A stretch of DNA of 41,628 nucleotides, taken from Chloroflexota bacterium. GTDB taxonomy: Bacteria > Chloroflexota > Ktedonobacteria > Ktedonobacterales > Ktedonobacteraceae. Positions 22,731 through 31,912 of this stretch are shown one piece after another; positions within the stretch are counted from its first letter, which is position 1, and the number at the start of each line of letters is the position of its first letter. Location: the NCBI GenBank assembly GCA_902810755.1, contig CADDYT010000048.1:1-41628 (forward strand), given 5' to 3'. The translations under genes were made by a program, and so were the position numbers. The notes under the pieces were generated by a model, which searched no databases, had not been told where the DNA came from, and saw only the letters and a program-made list of their open reading frames with translations.

Positions 22731-23558
22731 GTGAAACTGTTTCTTTCCACCGATTTTGAGGGGACAAGCGGGATTGTGGCGTGGGAGCAAATCATTGAGG
22801 GCAACGCCGAATATGAGCAGGGGCGAAAGCTGCTCATGGATGAGGTCAATGCAGTGATTCGCGGGGCGCAGGAGGCCGGGGCGACGGAGTTTGTCGTCAA
22901 CGATTCGCACCACTACATGCGCAACCTGCATCCCCAGGACCTGCTGGGCAACGCAACGCTGATTACAGGCAAACATAAGCCCTTATATATGATGGAGGGA
23001 CTGGATGCCAGTTTCGACGGCGTTTGCTTCGTCAGCTATCACGGCTCGATTGGCGCGGAACGTTCCGTTCTCTCGCACACCTATAATCCCGGCGCGATCT
23101 GGGAGGTGCGTATCAACGGCGAGGTTGTTGGCGAGTCCGGTATCAATGCTCTGGTTGCGGCCCACTACGGCGTCCCGATTATTTTTGTCAGTGGCGATGC
23201 CGTGACCGCGCAGGAGGCGGAGCGCATCGCGCCTCATGCTGCGAAGGTAGTTGTCAAGCAGTCGCTGGGTCGCTTTGCCGCCTCGAATCTCCATCCGAAG
23301 ATCGCCTGCGAGCTGCTACGCGAAGGAGCGGCACAGGCGGTGAGCAACATTGAGGCCATGCAGCCTCCGCCTTTCAAGCAGCCCGTCGAGCTGGATATCA
23401 CTTTTCTGGTAGCCGACATGGCTGAGATGTCGCAGTGGGTGCGTGGCGTCGAACGGCTCGGCCCACGTAGTGTGCGCCTCTCGAACGACAACCTGCTCGA
23501 CCTCTACCGCACGTTCGTCACCGTCGTCACGTTGACGCGGGCGCTGGTAGACCGCTAG
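22731..23558 (+). CDS. M55-family D-aminopeptidase (DppA-like)
   Basis: Zinc-dependent decameric-type aminopeptidase that releases D-amino acids from short peptides, as in peptidoglycan or peptide recycling. GTG start with AAGGAG 8 bases upstream. Of the ligands known in B. subtilis DppA (Asp8, Glu10, His60, His104, Glu133), all are here: Asp8, Glu10, His60, His104 and Glu135, with His116 matching the catalytic histidine. Full family length (275). It follows galK by 22 bp, which looks like chance or shared promoter rather than shared pathway. Confidence 0.92.
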   Translation: MKLFLSTDFEGTSGIVAWEQIIEGNAEYEQGRKLLMDEVNAVIRGAQEAGATEFVVNDSHHYMRNLHPQDLLGNATLITGKHKPLYMMEGLDASFDGVCFVSYHGSIGAERSVLSHTYNPGAIWEVRINGEVVGESGINALVAAHYGVPIIFVSGDAVTAQEAERIAPHAAKVVVKQSLGRFAASNLHPKIACELLREGAAQAVSNIEAMQPPPFKQPVELDITFLVADMAEMSQWVRGVERLGPRSVRLSNDNLLDLYRTFVTVVTLTRALVDR

Positions 23559-23575
23559 CAGATACGGACTATCCT

Positions 23576-25234
23576 TTATCCTGTCATCATGGCTTCCGCC
23601 ATAGCCGCCTCTGACGTTTCGGTCTCTCCCGGTGTCGCCGGGGCGAGCGATGGAGCCTGGCGGGCGGCGCGGCGACGACTGCCCACGAATAGCGTGGCGA
23701 TGATCGCCAGCAGGACGATGAAGACGGTCAGTCGGAAGGCATCCTGAATTGCCAGCATGAACGATTGTTGCTGGATCAGCCCGGCAATGACCTGTACTGC
23801 TGTGCTGTGCACTGCCTGTAAGTTTGCTCCCTGCGCTACCAGATAGGCCTCTAGTTTCAACAGGAGACCGGCGGTTGGCGAGCCGGGCGTGACCCGTTCG
23901 GCCAGGTGGCTGAAGTGTACCTGCGCCTGGGTCTGTACCAGCGTGGCCAGTACCGCGATGCCAAGCGAACTGGAGACGGCGCGCGTTACAGTGTTGATGG
24001 ACGATGCCTGTGCCAGTTGCATGGGGCGTATCTCCGAGAGCGTGGCGACCGTCAGCGGTTGAATGGTGCAGCCGAGGGCGAGGCCGCGCAGGATGAGCAT
24101 GGCCTGAATCCAGAGGTAGGGCGAGTAGATGGTCATGAACGAGAGTTGCCAGTTGGCAAGCGCCAGCAAGATCAGGCCGGGAATCATCACCGCTCGCACG
24201 CCGATACGGTCAACCAGCCGCCCGCCGATGATGACGCTCACCATCGAAGCCAGCGCCTGCGGCAGCAGGAGGACGCCGGCCTGGAAGGCGCTCAGACCGC
24301 GCAGGTTTTGCAGATAGATGGGGAAGAGAAATATGCCGCCGAACAGACTGAAGGTGACAAAGACATTGGCAATATTGCCTGCCCGGAACGGCCCGTTGGC
24401 GAAGAGCCGCAAATCCAGCAGGGGATGACCCCCGCGATTGGCGGTAATCAATTCGAGGGCGACAAAGATTGCCAGGAAGATCAGTCCGCAGGCGAGAAAG
24501 CCCAGAACAGTGGTCGATCCCCAGCCGTCTGTACTGGCTTCAGAGAGCGCATACAGAATGCAGGCCAGCCCGGCGGCAGAGGAGATGAAACCCGGTATAT
24601 CGAAGCCGGGTCGCGCCTCTGGCCGGTACTCGTGTAGCAGTAGCGTGCAGAGGATGACGGCGAGAATACCGACGGGGACATTGATATAGAAGATGAACTG
24701 CCAGCCGGCGTAGGTCACCAGATAGCCGCCAAAGGTTGGCCCGATGGCGGGCGCCAGCAGGGCCGGGATGCCGAAGAAACCCATCGCCGTGCCGCGTTCC
24801 TGCGGCGGAAATTCGCGGAAGAGCAGGGTAATTGACAGAGGGAAAAGCGCGGCTCCGCCCGCCCCTTGCAGGATGCGGAACAGAATCAGCACCGGCAAAC
24901 TCCAGGACAGCCCGCAAAGCGCGGAGCCGATGGTGAACGCCGCCAGCGAGATGATGTAGAAGCGTTTGATGCCGAACCTGTCGGAGAAGAAGGCTGCCGT
25001 TGGCGTGACCACTCCCTGCGTCAGGATATAAGCCGTCAGCACCCACTGCACGCTGTGAATATCCGCTCCGAATGCGGTTTGCAGGCGCGGAATGGCAATA
25101 TTGACGATGGTCTGGTCCAGAATGCTCATAAACACGCCGAGGATGACCACCATCGCGACGATCCATTTATATGCCAGCCGCCCCTTGCCAGCGCGCCCCG
25201 TCTGTTCGTTGTACGCCTGAGCTTGCATGGGCAA
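23576..25234 (-). CDS. DHA2-family multidrug MFS exporter (EmrB/QacA type)
   Basis: A 552-residue proton-driven exporter with 14 predicted membrane segments. Segment 1 motif LDQTIVNIAIP (39-49), motif A SDRFGIKRF (84-92) and motif C GIPALLAPAIGPTFGG, diagnostic of drug:H+ antiporters, are present. The C-terminal cytoplasmic tail is basic then Ala/Glu-rich. No EmrA-type adaptor or regulator is adjacent; a monoderm would not need one. It follows the kinase-like gene by 33 bp and converges on the D-aminopeptidase gene with a 17-bp gap. Confidence 0.92.
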   Translation of the reverse strand: MPMQAQAYNEQTGRAGKGRLAYKWIVAMVVILGVFMSILDQTIVNIAIPRLQTAFGADIHSVQWVLTAYILTQGVVTPTAAFFSDRFGIKRFYIISLAAFTIGSALCGLSWSLPVLILFRILQGAGGAALFPLSITLLFREFPPQERGTAMGFFGIPALLAPAIGPTFGGYLVTYAGWQFIFYINVPVGILAVILCTLLLHEYRPEARPGFDIPGFISSAAGLACILYALSEASTDGWGSTTVLGFLACGLIFLAIFVALELITANRGGHPLLDLRLFANGPFRAGNIANVFVTFSLFGGIFLFPIYLQNLRGLSAFQAGVLLLPQALASMVSVIIGGRLVDRIGVRAVMIPGLILLALANWQLSFMTIYSPYLWIQAMLILRGLALGCTIQPLTVATLSEIRPMQLAQASSINTVTRAVSSSLGIAVLATLVQTQAQVHFSHLAERVTPGSPTAGLLLKLEAYLVAQGANLQAVHSTAVQVIAGLIQQQSFMLAIQDAFRLTVFIVLLAIIATLFVGSRRRAARQAPSLAPATPGETETSEAAMAEAMMTG

Positions 25235-25267
25235 AAACTCCTTACGATTTGACCGAATCCGGGTTGG

Positions 25268-27241
25268 TTATGGTGAAACGAGCGGTGGGCGACGGAGATT
25301 TTCCGCCGCTATCTCTACGAAAAATCTGAGTTCGTAATTGCCGATCTGAATGCGATCCCCGCTGCTGAGCGGGCAGCCAATGTCTGTTTCCACCGGAATT
25401 CGCTGGCCGTTGACGAAGACTCCGTTTGCGCTTTGTCGATCATAGAGGACATACAATCCCTCCTCGCGCCGCAGCAGAGCGTGGTGTCGTGAGGTCTTAT
25501 CGTCGAAATCGAGCAGGATATCGCTGGAACCGGCGCGGCCAATCGTCAGTTCATCGCCTTCCAGCACCACTTTGCTGGTTGTCCCGGTAAAAGGCGAGAG
25601 AATAAGCAGGTGCGCAACCGCTTTTTGCTCGCATGGCTCGTGAGACGGCGTCGTTTCCTCAGGAGCTGATGCGGTTCTCTGTGGAGCCTGCTCTGGCTCT
25701 GGAATGGGCGAGAAGATATCGGGATCGGGCCGGGGGAGCGGCTCTGTTGTCGGCTCCGGTTCGGCTGGCGTGGTCGGTATTGGCGAAACTGGTTGTGGCT
25801 GCGGTACGGGTATGGGCGTAGGTGCAGGTAGCGGCTGTTCCGGTTCTGGAATGGGCGAGGTGATATCGGGAGCGGGCTGAGGCTCCGGTTTTTCAGATTC
25901 AGTATCAGGCGTTGTATCGGCCAGTACGGGTGTAGGCGCGGGTTCGACGCTGGTATCGGTTTCTGCCAGAGTAGGAGTAGCGGCAGGCTCGCTGATAGTA
26001 TCTGATACAGCCAGCACGGGTGTGGCGGCAGGCTCAGCCGTAACGTCCTGTTCGAGCAGCACAGGAGTAACAGCTGGTTCACCTTCGGCATCATGTTCGG
26101 CCAGTACGGGCGTGGGGACAGGTTCGCTGATCGCATCTAGCTCGACCATAGATGTAGTATTGCGGTCGATTACGATCTCTACAACCTCTGCTGGCTCTGG
26201 TTCCTGTGGAAACACCGCAGGCTCAATTACTAAAACAGGTTCAGCGTCATTTGCATCTGTGGAAATCGGCCCGGCTGCAGGTGTTGTTTCCGTCTCGCTT
26301 TCTTGAGTTGGCTCAATGGTCGTTTGTGGCGCGAGATCGGGGGCAAATTCGGCCACCGGCTCCGGTTCTGGCTGTACGGGTATGAGCCGCGATGGACGGG
26401 TGAGCGTTGCAGCCAGCGCGTTAGCGAAGGCGTGCAGAGATGGATAGCGGTCTTCGGGATAGACGGCGAGGGCGCGGCGCAGTATCCCTTCCTGCTCGAA
26501 GGTGACTGCCGGATTGAACGAAGCCAGGGGAGCAATGGTCTCTGTCAGTTTCAGGTGTTCGATCTCTTCCGGCGAGCCGAGATAGGGTGGGCGACCCGCC
26601 AGCCAGAGGTAGAGGATGGCGGCCAGCGCAAACTGATCGCTGGCAGGCGTCAGGCGACCGCCGAGTTGTTCCGGCGCGGCAGTCAGGGGGAGCAGCGAAA
26701 TTTTTGGCTGCCCGAAACGGCGTACAAAGTGTGCCAGCCCGACATCGGCCAGCAAGAAGGGAGCATGGTCAGGATCGCGTTCGACATTGGCGCCGCGCAG
26801 GACAAGAATGTTGCTCAGCGTCAGCGCCCCGTGAATGTAGCCCTGTTGATGAATGTATTCAAGCGTTTGAGCGAGCTGACAGGCATAGTGAATAGCCTCC
26901 GCCACCGGAAGCGGGGGACGAAACCAGAGGCGTCCTTCGTTGCCGAGCAGCGAGCCACTGCTCACATAGCGCCGGGCGACATACAGTTGCGTATCGATTT
27001 CACCATAGTCGACCACTTCTGCTAAATACGGGTGACGCAGTCGGCAGATACCCTGCATCTCGCGAAAAAACTGGCGGCGCGCCGCTTCTGCCAGCGTGGC
27101 CCAGGGGTGGATGAGCTTGAGCGCGGCCTTCTGTTGAAGCACCAGGTTCTCTACTTCATAACTTTCGCCCGTCACTCCGCTGCCCAACAGACGGAGAACG
27201 CGATATCGCTCAAATCTCTGACCTTCTATCAGTATAGACAT
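25268..27241 (-). CDS. Kinase-fold protein with C-terminal FHA domain, probable pseudokinase
   Basis: I start at the ATG at 27241 because GAGAGG precedes it (657 residues); a start at 27262 would read through that site. Residues about 10-285 are a Hanks-type kinase fold: P-loop GSGVTG (20-25), Lys42 in AALKLI, DVG (166-168) and APEQ. The catalytic loop, however, reads HGALTLSN (137-144) in place of HRDLKPxN, so the catalytic aspartate is an alanine. Residues 290-545 are a Pro/Glu/Thr linker with a 15-residue repeat. Residues about 556-640 are an FHA domain with Arg569, Ser584-Arg585-His586 and Asn606, so phosphothreonine binding looks intact. No membrane segment. It probably acts as a scaffold for phosphosignals. 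Confidence 0.88.
   Translation of the reverse strand: MSILIEGQRFERYRVLRLLGSGVTGESYEVENLVLQQKAALKLIHPWATLAEAARRQFFREMQGICRLRHPYLAEVVDYGEIDTQLYVARRYVSSGSLLGNEGRLWFRPPLPVAEAIHYACQLAQTLEYIHQQGYIHGALTLSNILVLRGANVERDPDHAPFLLADVGLAHFVRRFGQPKISLLPLTAAPEQLGGRLTPASDQFALAAILYLWLAGRPPYLGSPEEIEHLKLTETIAPLASFNPAVTFEQEGILRRALAVYPEDRYPSLHAFANALAATLTRPSRLIPVQPEPEPVAEFAPDLAPQTTIEPTQESETETTPAAGPISTDANDAEPVLVIEPAVFPQEPEPAEVVEIVIDRNTTSMVELDAISEPVPTPVLAEHDAEGEPAVTPVLLEQDVTAEPAATPVLAVSDTISEPAATPTLAETDTSVEPAPTPVLADTTPDTESEKPEPQPAPDITSPIPEPEQPLPAPTPIPVPQPQPVSPIPTTPAEPEPTTEPLPRPDPDIFSPIPEPEQAPQRTASAPEETTPSHEPCEQKAVAHLLILSPFTGTTSKVVLEGDELTIGRAGSSDILLDFDDKTSRHHALLRREEGLYVLYDRQSANGVFVNGQRIPVETDIGCPLSSGDRIQIGNYELRFFVEIAAENLRRPPLVSP
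25916..26125 (-). repeat. 45-bp tandem coding repeat inside the kinase-FHA linker
   Basis: 4.7 tandem copies of a 15-residue unit, consensus EPAxTPVLAxxDxxx, with exact spacing and varied codons. It forms a flexible, acidic, proline-rich spacer between the kinase fold and the FHA domain. Threonines in every unit could be phosphoacceptors for an active kinase. Confidence 0.8.
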
Positions 27242-27313
27242 ACTGCAACCTCTCTCCTCCATCTTTTTGCTTTCAGTCGCTATTGTAACACACCCTGTAT
27301 GCTGAGAGGTAGT

Positions 27314-28138
27314 CTATTGCTCAGATTGAGGAATATTTTCCTGTCCGGCTGTTGCCATTTCATCCTGCTCGTTGTCGGCCATTCTCGCAACCGCTTCCTG
27401 CGGCTCCTCATCATGATTCTGTCGGGTATCGATGTCCTGAGTCTTCTGTTCCTGTAGCAGGGTGCGTCTCCTGAACAGGCGGAAAGCTACATAGAGGGCG
27501 GCAATCAGCGCGACGAGGAAGAGCGCGCCGCCCCAGCTGAGCGTGCGGGCAATGGCCTCAACCTGCGCGAAATTGTCATGAAAAAAGCGGCCCGCGAAAT
27601 AGCCGAGCAGACCGTAGATGATGGCCCAGACAATGCCGCCCGCCGCGTTATAGACCAGAAATCTGCGCCAGGGCATGTGATTGACGCCTGCCAGAAAGGC
27701 CGCCCACGTGCGAAGAATGGAGATGAAGCGCCCGAAAAAGACGGTTTTATCGCCGTGCCGCTGAAAAAAGCGTTCAGCCCACTCAAGATGTTCAGGTTTG
27801 AGGAATATGAAGCGCCCAAAACGCAGGGCGAGCGCGCGCCCGCCTGTACGCCCGACCCAGTAACCAAGATTATCGCCAAGAATTGCGCCCAGCGCCGCGC
27901 AGGCGATTACCACCGGTATCTGTAACTGGTGGTCGATGGCGGCATAGAAAGAGGCGAACAGCAGCATAGTTTCGCCGGGAAAGGGAATGCCGGTACATTC
28001 AATCATCACAAAGAGCGTCACCGCCGGGTAGCCCAGCGCATGCAGGGCATTTTGCAGCGTTTGCAGGGAAATCAACGCGGCCAGTGGTAGACCCGATCCT
28101 GTCCGCAGGGCCAGCCACGCGCCGGACAACCAGTTCAT
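27314..28138 (-). CDS. DedA-family membrane protein
   Basis: Polytopic membrane protein of the DedA/VTT superfamily, linked in other bacteria to lipid-carrier flipping and membrane homeostasis. Start at the ATG at 28138 with AAAAGGAG upstream (274 residues). Motifs include the re-entrant FPGETMLLFA and the GRFISILRTWAAFLAGV region with the conserved Arg. A charged, Gln/Glu/Asp-rich tail of about 45 residues follows. Kinase-FHA gene is 72 bp downstream. A good promoter lies at 28179-28207. Confidence 0.92.
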   Translation of the reverse strand: MNWLSGAWLALRTGSGLPLAALISLQTLQNALHALGYPAVTLFVMIECTGIPFPGETMLLFASFYAAIDHQLQIPVVIACAALGAILGDNLGYWVGRTGGRALALRFGRFIFLKPEHLEWAERFFQRHGDKTVFFGRFISILRTWAAFLAGVNHMPWRRFLVYNAAGGIVWAIIYGLLGYFAGRFFHDNFAQVEAIARTLSWGGALFLVALIAALYVAFRLFRRRTLLQEQKTQDIDTRQNHDEEPQEAVARMADNEQDEMATAGQENIPQSEQ

Positions 28139-28178
28139 TCTCGCTCCTTTTGATACACGCCGCTCTTCGCCTGTTGCC

Positions 28179-28207
28179 ATTATAAGGATAGGTATTGCTA
28201 CTTGCAA
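28179..28207 (-). promoter_or_regulatory. dedA-type gene promoter
   Basis: Minus-strand TTGCAA (28202-28207), 17-bp spacer, TATAAT (28179-28184), 41 bp upstream of the start codon. Confidence 0.6.
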
Positions 28208-28565
28208 CATCTTTATTACTTACGAGGCCGGTGTGAGGAAAGTAGCAGATGCAACATGCTCTTCTTTGTCTTTTTCCACCACCTGCGCCCGCCAGAAGAG
28301 CAGAAGATGCCGCTACCAGCGCAGCAACAGGTGAAAGAGGATTCTCAAAACGGTCAGCCAGGTGGCTCTCCGTCCTCATCCTCTGTCGGCGCTCGTGAGA
28401 TAGCAAGCGACTGAGTTATTGATGATTGTTCCGTTTCCGGTATGAGAAGTGTTTTCTCTTAATCAGTACCTGTCCGTGTGACTGCCAGCGGGTATTTCAC
28501 GTTCATAATTAGTAGATCAAAATATTAGAAACAACGGAATATCCGTTTCGTGGGATAGAGAACGT
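28208..28565. other. Intergenic region between divergent dedA-type and glycosyltransferase genes
   Basis: About 358 bases without a supportable gene. A 70-codon plus-strand frame (28202-28414) overlaps the promoter and has biased, low-complexity composition, so I do not accept it. The last 100 bases before 28566 are AT-rich and should contain the promoter for that gene, but I find no clear -35/-10 pair. Confidence 0.4.
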
Positions 28566-30038
28566 ATGTCTGAAAAAATAACCGGCTCGCTGCTTTCGGG
28601 TGTGGGCGAGCAAGACTGGCAGCTGGCGCGGTCAATTGCTTTGCTGGCGCGCAAGCGCCCACATATCATAGATATTTTGATCCTGGGGGCTATGGCCGCG
28701 CTCCTTTTCTGGGGAGTGAAGTATCAAATCGGGCTTTTTGGCCTGCTGACTGATGCTGCCCATTACCAGTGTTACGTCGTCGCTTTTTTGCAGGGAACCT
28801 CTGCTACCAGCCAGCTTCCAGTCCCTCAGTGTGAGTTTATGAATACGCTGGGGAAGATGACCATACCCGCAACGGTGATTTTGCATGATATGCAGGTGTG
28901 GCATCTGCCCGGCTGGTTGATCGATTTTGTCGCCGCGCAATCGGTAACGCAGCCATTTCACGCGCTGCCCTATGAATACCCGCTGCTTACCCTGATTCCT
29001 TTCCTGCTTGGCCTGACCGGGCCGCTGGCGTGGTATCAGACCACGTTTGCCTGCTGGATGATCCTGCTGGCTATCTGCCTGTACTTTCTTCTCAAACGGT
29101 ATGTCTCATGGGGAGCAGCCATTGCCCTGGCGCTCTACCTGCCTCTGGGAAGCTGGATTACGCTGGCCGGTCGATTTGACCTCGTTCCCGCTTTCTGTAC
29201 CGTTGTCGCGTTATTCTGCGCTGAGCGCGGGCGCTGGAAATGGGCCTTTACGCTGCTGGCGCTGGCTACGATGCTCAAGTTCTATCCTGCTGTGCTGGTG
29301 TTGCCCTTCTTTGTGGCGCAGCAGAGGGAAAGCGAAGATCGCTGGTATGCCTGGCGCCGTTTGCAGGGGCTGGTCGTCTTCGCTGCCGTCTGCATCGGCG
29401 TTGAGGTTCTCTCGCTCTTGCTTAATGTGCAGGGGACGCTCGCGCCGCTCAGTTACTTTGATACGCGCCCGATTCAGGTAGAGTCGTTCTCGTCTTCTAT
29501 TCTCTGGCTGGCGAGCATCTTCCACATGCCCATGACGTTTGTCTATACCTATGGCTCGCTTAACGTTCTCAGCCCGCTCTCTTCTCCCGTTTCCGATCTG
29601 GCGCTGCTGGCCCTTGTTGCCGGATTGGTCTATACCTTCTGGCTGCAATGGCGCGGCAAACTTTCCCTGGCCCAGGCAACGCTGCTCACTTTGCTGGTTG
29701 TCATGCTCACCGGTAAAGTCTTCAGCCCGCAATACATGATCTGGATTCTTCCCTTTGTCGCCATTGTGGGCAGAAGCAACTGGAAATGGCTGCTCACCTG
29801 GGGTATCATCAGCCTGCTGACCACCTTGATCTACCCCTTCATCTACGATCACGCCGGCCACATCCTGCTGGTCGCCCTGCAACCGCTTTTCTACCCGGTA
29901 GTCACCCTGCGCAACATCCTGATGCTCGGCGTAGTGATTGCCCTCTTCTATCAGGCAAATCGCTCCCATCGGCACGGAGCATTAACAACAGAAAAGCATG
30001 CAGGTGAGGCTGTGAGAAACCGCATGGCGGTTGTGTAG
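28566..30038 (+). CDS. GT-C membrane glycosyltransferase, GT87/DUF2029-like
   Basis: A 490-residue polytopic protein with about 11 hydrophobic segments. Hallmarks: an acidic site in the first outer loop (LLTDAAHYQCYVVAF, near 60-74), PYEYPLLTLIPF (135-146), GRFDLVPA (202-209), the LKFYPAVLVLPFF box (237-249) and KVFSPQYMIWILP. This is the pattern of polyprenyl-phosphate-mannose-using enzymes (GT87). Probably adds a mannose-type sugar outside the membrane. Converges with the next gene at a 19-bp gap. Confidence 0.82.
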   Translation: MSEKITGSLLSGVGEQDWQLARSIALLARKRPHIIDILILGAMAALLFWGVKYQIGLFGLLTDAAHYQCYVVAFLQGTSATSQLPVPQCEFMNTLGKMTIPATVILHDMQVWHLPGWLIDFVAAQSVTQPFHALPYEYPLLTLIPFLLGLTGPLAWYQTTFACWMILLAICLYFLLKRYVSWGAAIALALYLPLGSWITLAGRFDLVPAFCTVVALFCAERGRWKWAFTLLALATMLKFYPAVLVLPFFVAQQRESEDRWYAWRRLQGLVVFAAVCIGVEVLSLLLNVQGTLAPLSYFDTRPIQVESFSSSILWLASIFHMPMTFVYTYGSLNVLSPLSSPVSDLALLALVAGLVYTFWLQWRGKLSLAQATLLTLLVVMLTGKVFSPQYMIWILPFVAIVGRSNWKWLLTWGIISLLTTLIYPFIYDHAGHILLVALQPLFYPVVTLRNILMLGVVIALFYQANRSHRHGALTTEKHAGEAVRNRMAVV

Positions 30039-30057
30039 GGCAACCTGGCCAGCCTCC

Positions 30058-31809
30058 TCAGACCCCATTTTTGCTGCCTTCAATATCCATATTCTCAAGC
30101 GGAAGGGGTGTTTGCTCTGGAGCTTTTCCGTTCCATAGCTCGGCCGGGAAGAAGGTATCCTTGAGGAAGAAGGCAATGAGAAAGGCTAGCGTTGGCGGGC
30201 CGAAGATGAGCAGCGGCGTCAGGGGAATCCAGAGGCCAGAGGGCCGGTAGCCGTTGAAGAGATAGACGAGCAGCGCCGAGGCGGAAGCTGTCAGCGCAAA
30301 TGCAATCAATCCCCAGCTCAGGCGCTCATAATGCATGGGCAGCAGGATAACGGCCATACCCGCGAGCCAGACCAGATACGAGGGCTGAAACCAGGGCGTG
30401 ATGAGCAGTACCGCCGACAGAATGGCGAGCGCAAACAGGACCAGTCTGCGCATTGTTGCTGCCCGTCGCAGTGATAATCCTGCCATGAGCAGACCGGCAA
30501 GGATAACGACCGCGCTCAGCACATCCCATATGCCGCGCTGGCTGAGTATGGCTGCGAGGCCTGTCGGGTTGCCATGCGCGGCATTCCATTGCTGGATAGC
30601 CGCCAGTATCGACCCCTGCGCAAATTGTGCCGGGGGCGCGGAGCGAAAGCTGGCGATGATCTCCGGTACGCTGTGACCAAGCCAGAACGGCCCGTACAAA
30701 GCGGACGCGACCAGGCCGCTTACCACTATCCCTGAGAGGGAGATCGCCAGCGGCATCCGCCTGTCTGTGACTGTGTTTGAGGAAGTCGATGCGCTGAACG
30801 CTTTGCAGGTGAGCAGGATCAGAAACAGGATGACGATGGGCGCAACGAGTGGCTGGATGAGCGCAGCCAGGGTGAAGACGATCAGTGGCGGCAGGTAGCC
30901 GGTAGGGCGCAGGAACTGGCTGTTTTCTGCCTGCATGCCCAGCAGAACTCCGAGTAGCAGAAAGGTCAGGACGAGGGCATCATTGTGGCCATTGAGACAG
31001 GTTTCCATGAGGATAAGCGGATTCCAGGCGTAGAGCAGTGTGCCGATGGCGATGACGCGCGGGGAGCGTCCGAGTTTGCGCAGAATAGCCGCCACCAGGA
31101 CGATATTCACGAGATGTATGGCGAGGCCAAGCAGGCGAAAGGTGAGAATGTAGCGAAGAGGGTGGCTGGTGGCAACTTTTGCTACAAACGTACAGACGAC
31201 CAGCCAGATCGGGCCGTCGGCGGCGGTTGCACTGCGCCAGGTGTCGAAAGCGATCAACGGATTTTCCGGGTGCGCTGTGGGAATGACGAAATAGGGGTTG
31301 GCATGATAGGCCGAGATGGTGAGTCCGTAATCGGCATAGGTAAAAATGTCCGGCGACAGGAGTGCGGGAGCCAGCACGAAAATCAGGCCCATCGGGATGG
31401 CGGCAAGGACGATAAGCGGCAGAACGAGCGTGTTTTTGCCGTTTGCGAGTCGACGTTGCAGCACGATTGCGCTCAATCCATAGATGGCGAAGGTCAGGGC
31501 CAGCAGGACGATCAATTCAAACGTGCCGGTACTCTGGCGCGAGATGGCGGCATTCTTTGCCATGTGCAGGTTGGCAGGCAGCCAGGAACCCCAGAAGGTC
31601 AGCACATGATTCGTTTGCACCTGCGCGAAATGGATGGTGCTATACAGCCTCTGGAGCGGCGTGATGCTGATAAGCAGGCAGTAGATATACGCGAGCGCGG
31701 TCACTATCACGATGCCTGTGGCCGCGCTTCTGAATTGTACGAATAGTGATGCCTGCTTGATTGTTGCAACTGGCAGCTCCTGCTGCTCTTTTCCCCTGTC
31801 CTGAGCCAT
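30058..31809 (-). CDS. GT-C membrane glycosyltransferase, MptA/B- or GT87-like
   Basis: The ATG at 31809 has AGAGG 5 bases upstream and gives 583 residues; an earlier ATG at 31824 reads through that site. About 12 membrane segments. The outer-loop block SPDIFTYADYG (about 152-162), AYHANPY and DGPIWLVV, plus NPLILMETCLNGHNDALVL, match bacterial polyprenol-phosphomannose alpha-mannosyltransferases. The usual tyrosine before GPIW is Asp here. It is last in a three-gene GT operon. Confidence 0.8.
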   Translation of the reverse strand: MAQDRGKEQQELPVATIKQASLFVQFRSAATGIVIVTALAYIYCLLISITPLQRLYSTIHFAQVQTNHVLTFWGSWLPANLHMAKNAAISRQSTGTFELIVLLALTFAIYGLSAIVLQRRLANGKNTLVLPLIVLAAIPMGLIFVLAPALLSPDIFTYADYGLTISAYHANPYFVIPTAHPENPLIAFDTWRSATAADGPIWLVVCTFVAKVATSHPLRYILTFRLLGLAIHLVNIVLVAAILRKLGRSPRVIAIGTLLYAWNPLILMETCLNGHNDALVLTFLLLGVLLGMQAENSQFLRPTGYLPPLIVFTLAALIQPLVAPIVILFLILLTCKAFSASTSSNTVTDRRMPLAISLSGIVVSGLVASALYGPFWLGHSVPEIIASFRSAPPAQFAQGSILAAIQQWNAAHGNPTGLAAILSQRGIWDVLSAVVILAGLLMAGLSLRRAATMRRLVLFALAILSAVLLITPWFQPSYLVWLAGMAVILLPMHYERLSWGLIAFALTASASALLVYLFNGYRPSGLWIPLTPLLIFGPPTLAFLIAFFLKDTFFPAELWNGKAPEQTPLPLENMDIEGSKNGV

Positions 31810-31912
31810 AAAAACCTCTCTCATATATTTCCCACTCTTATTCTAGCCCATTCACAGGCAGAAGGGGGAGAGTACGTGCTGCTTTTGCCTCCTTTTTCGG
31901 TGGAAGTGTATT

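Noticed and set aside
28202..28414. 70-codon plus-strand frame
   Set aside because: Low-complexity, overlaps the dedA-type promoter, no ribosome site.
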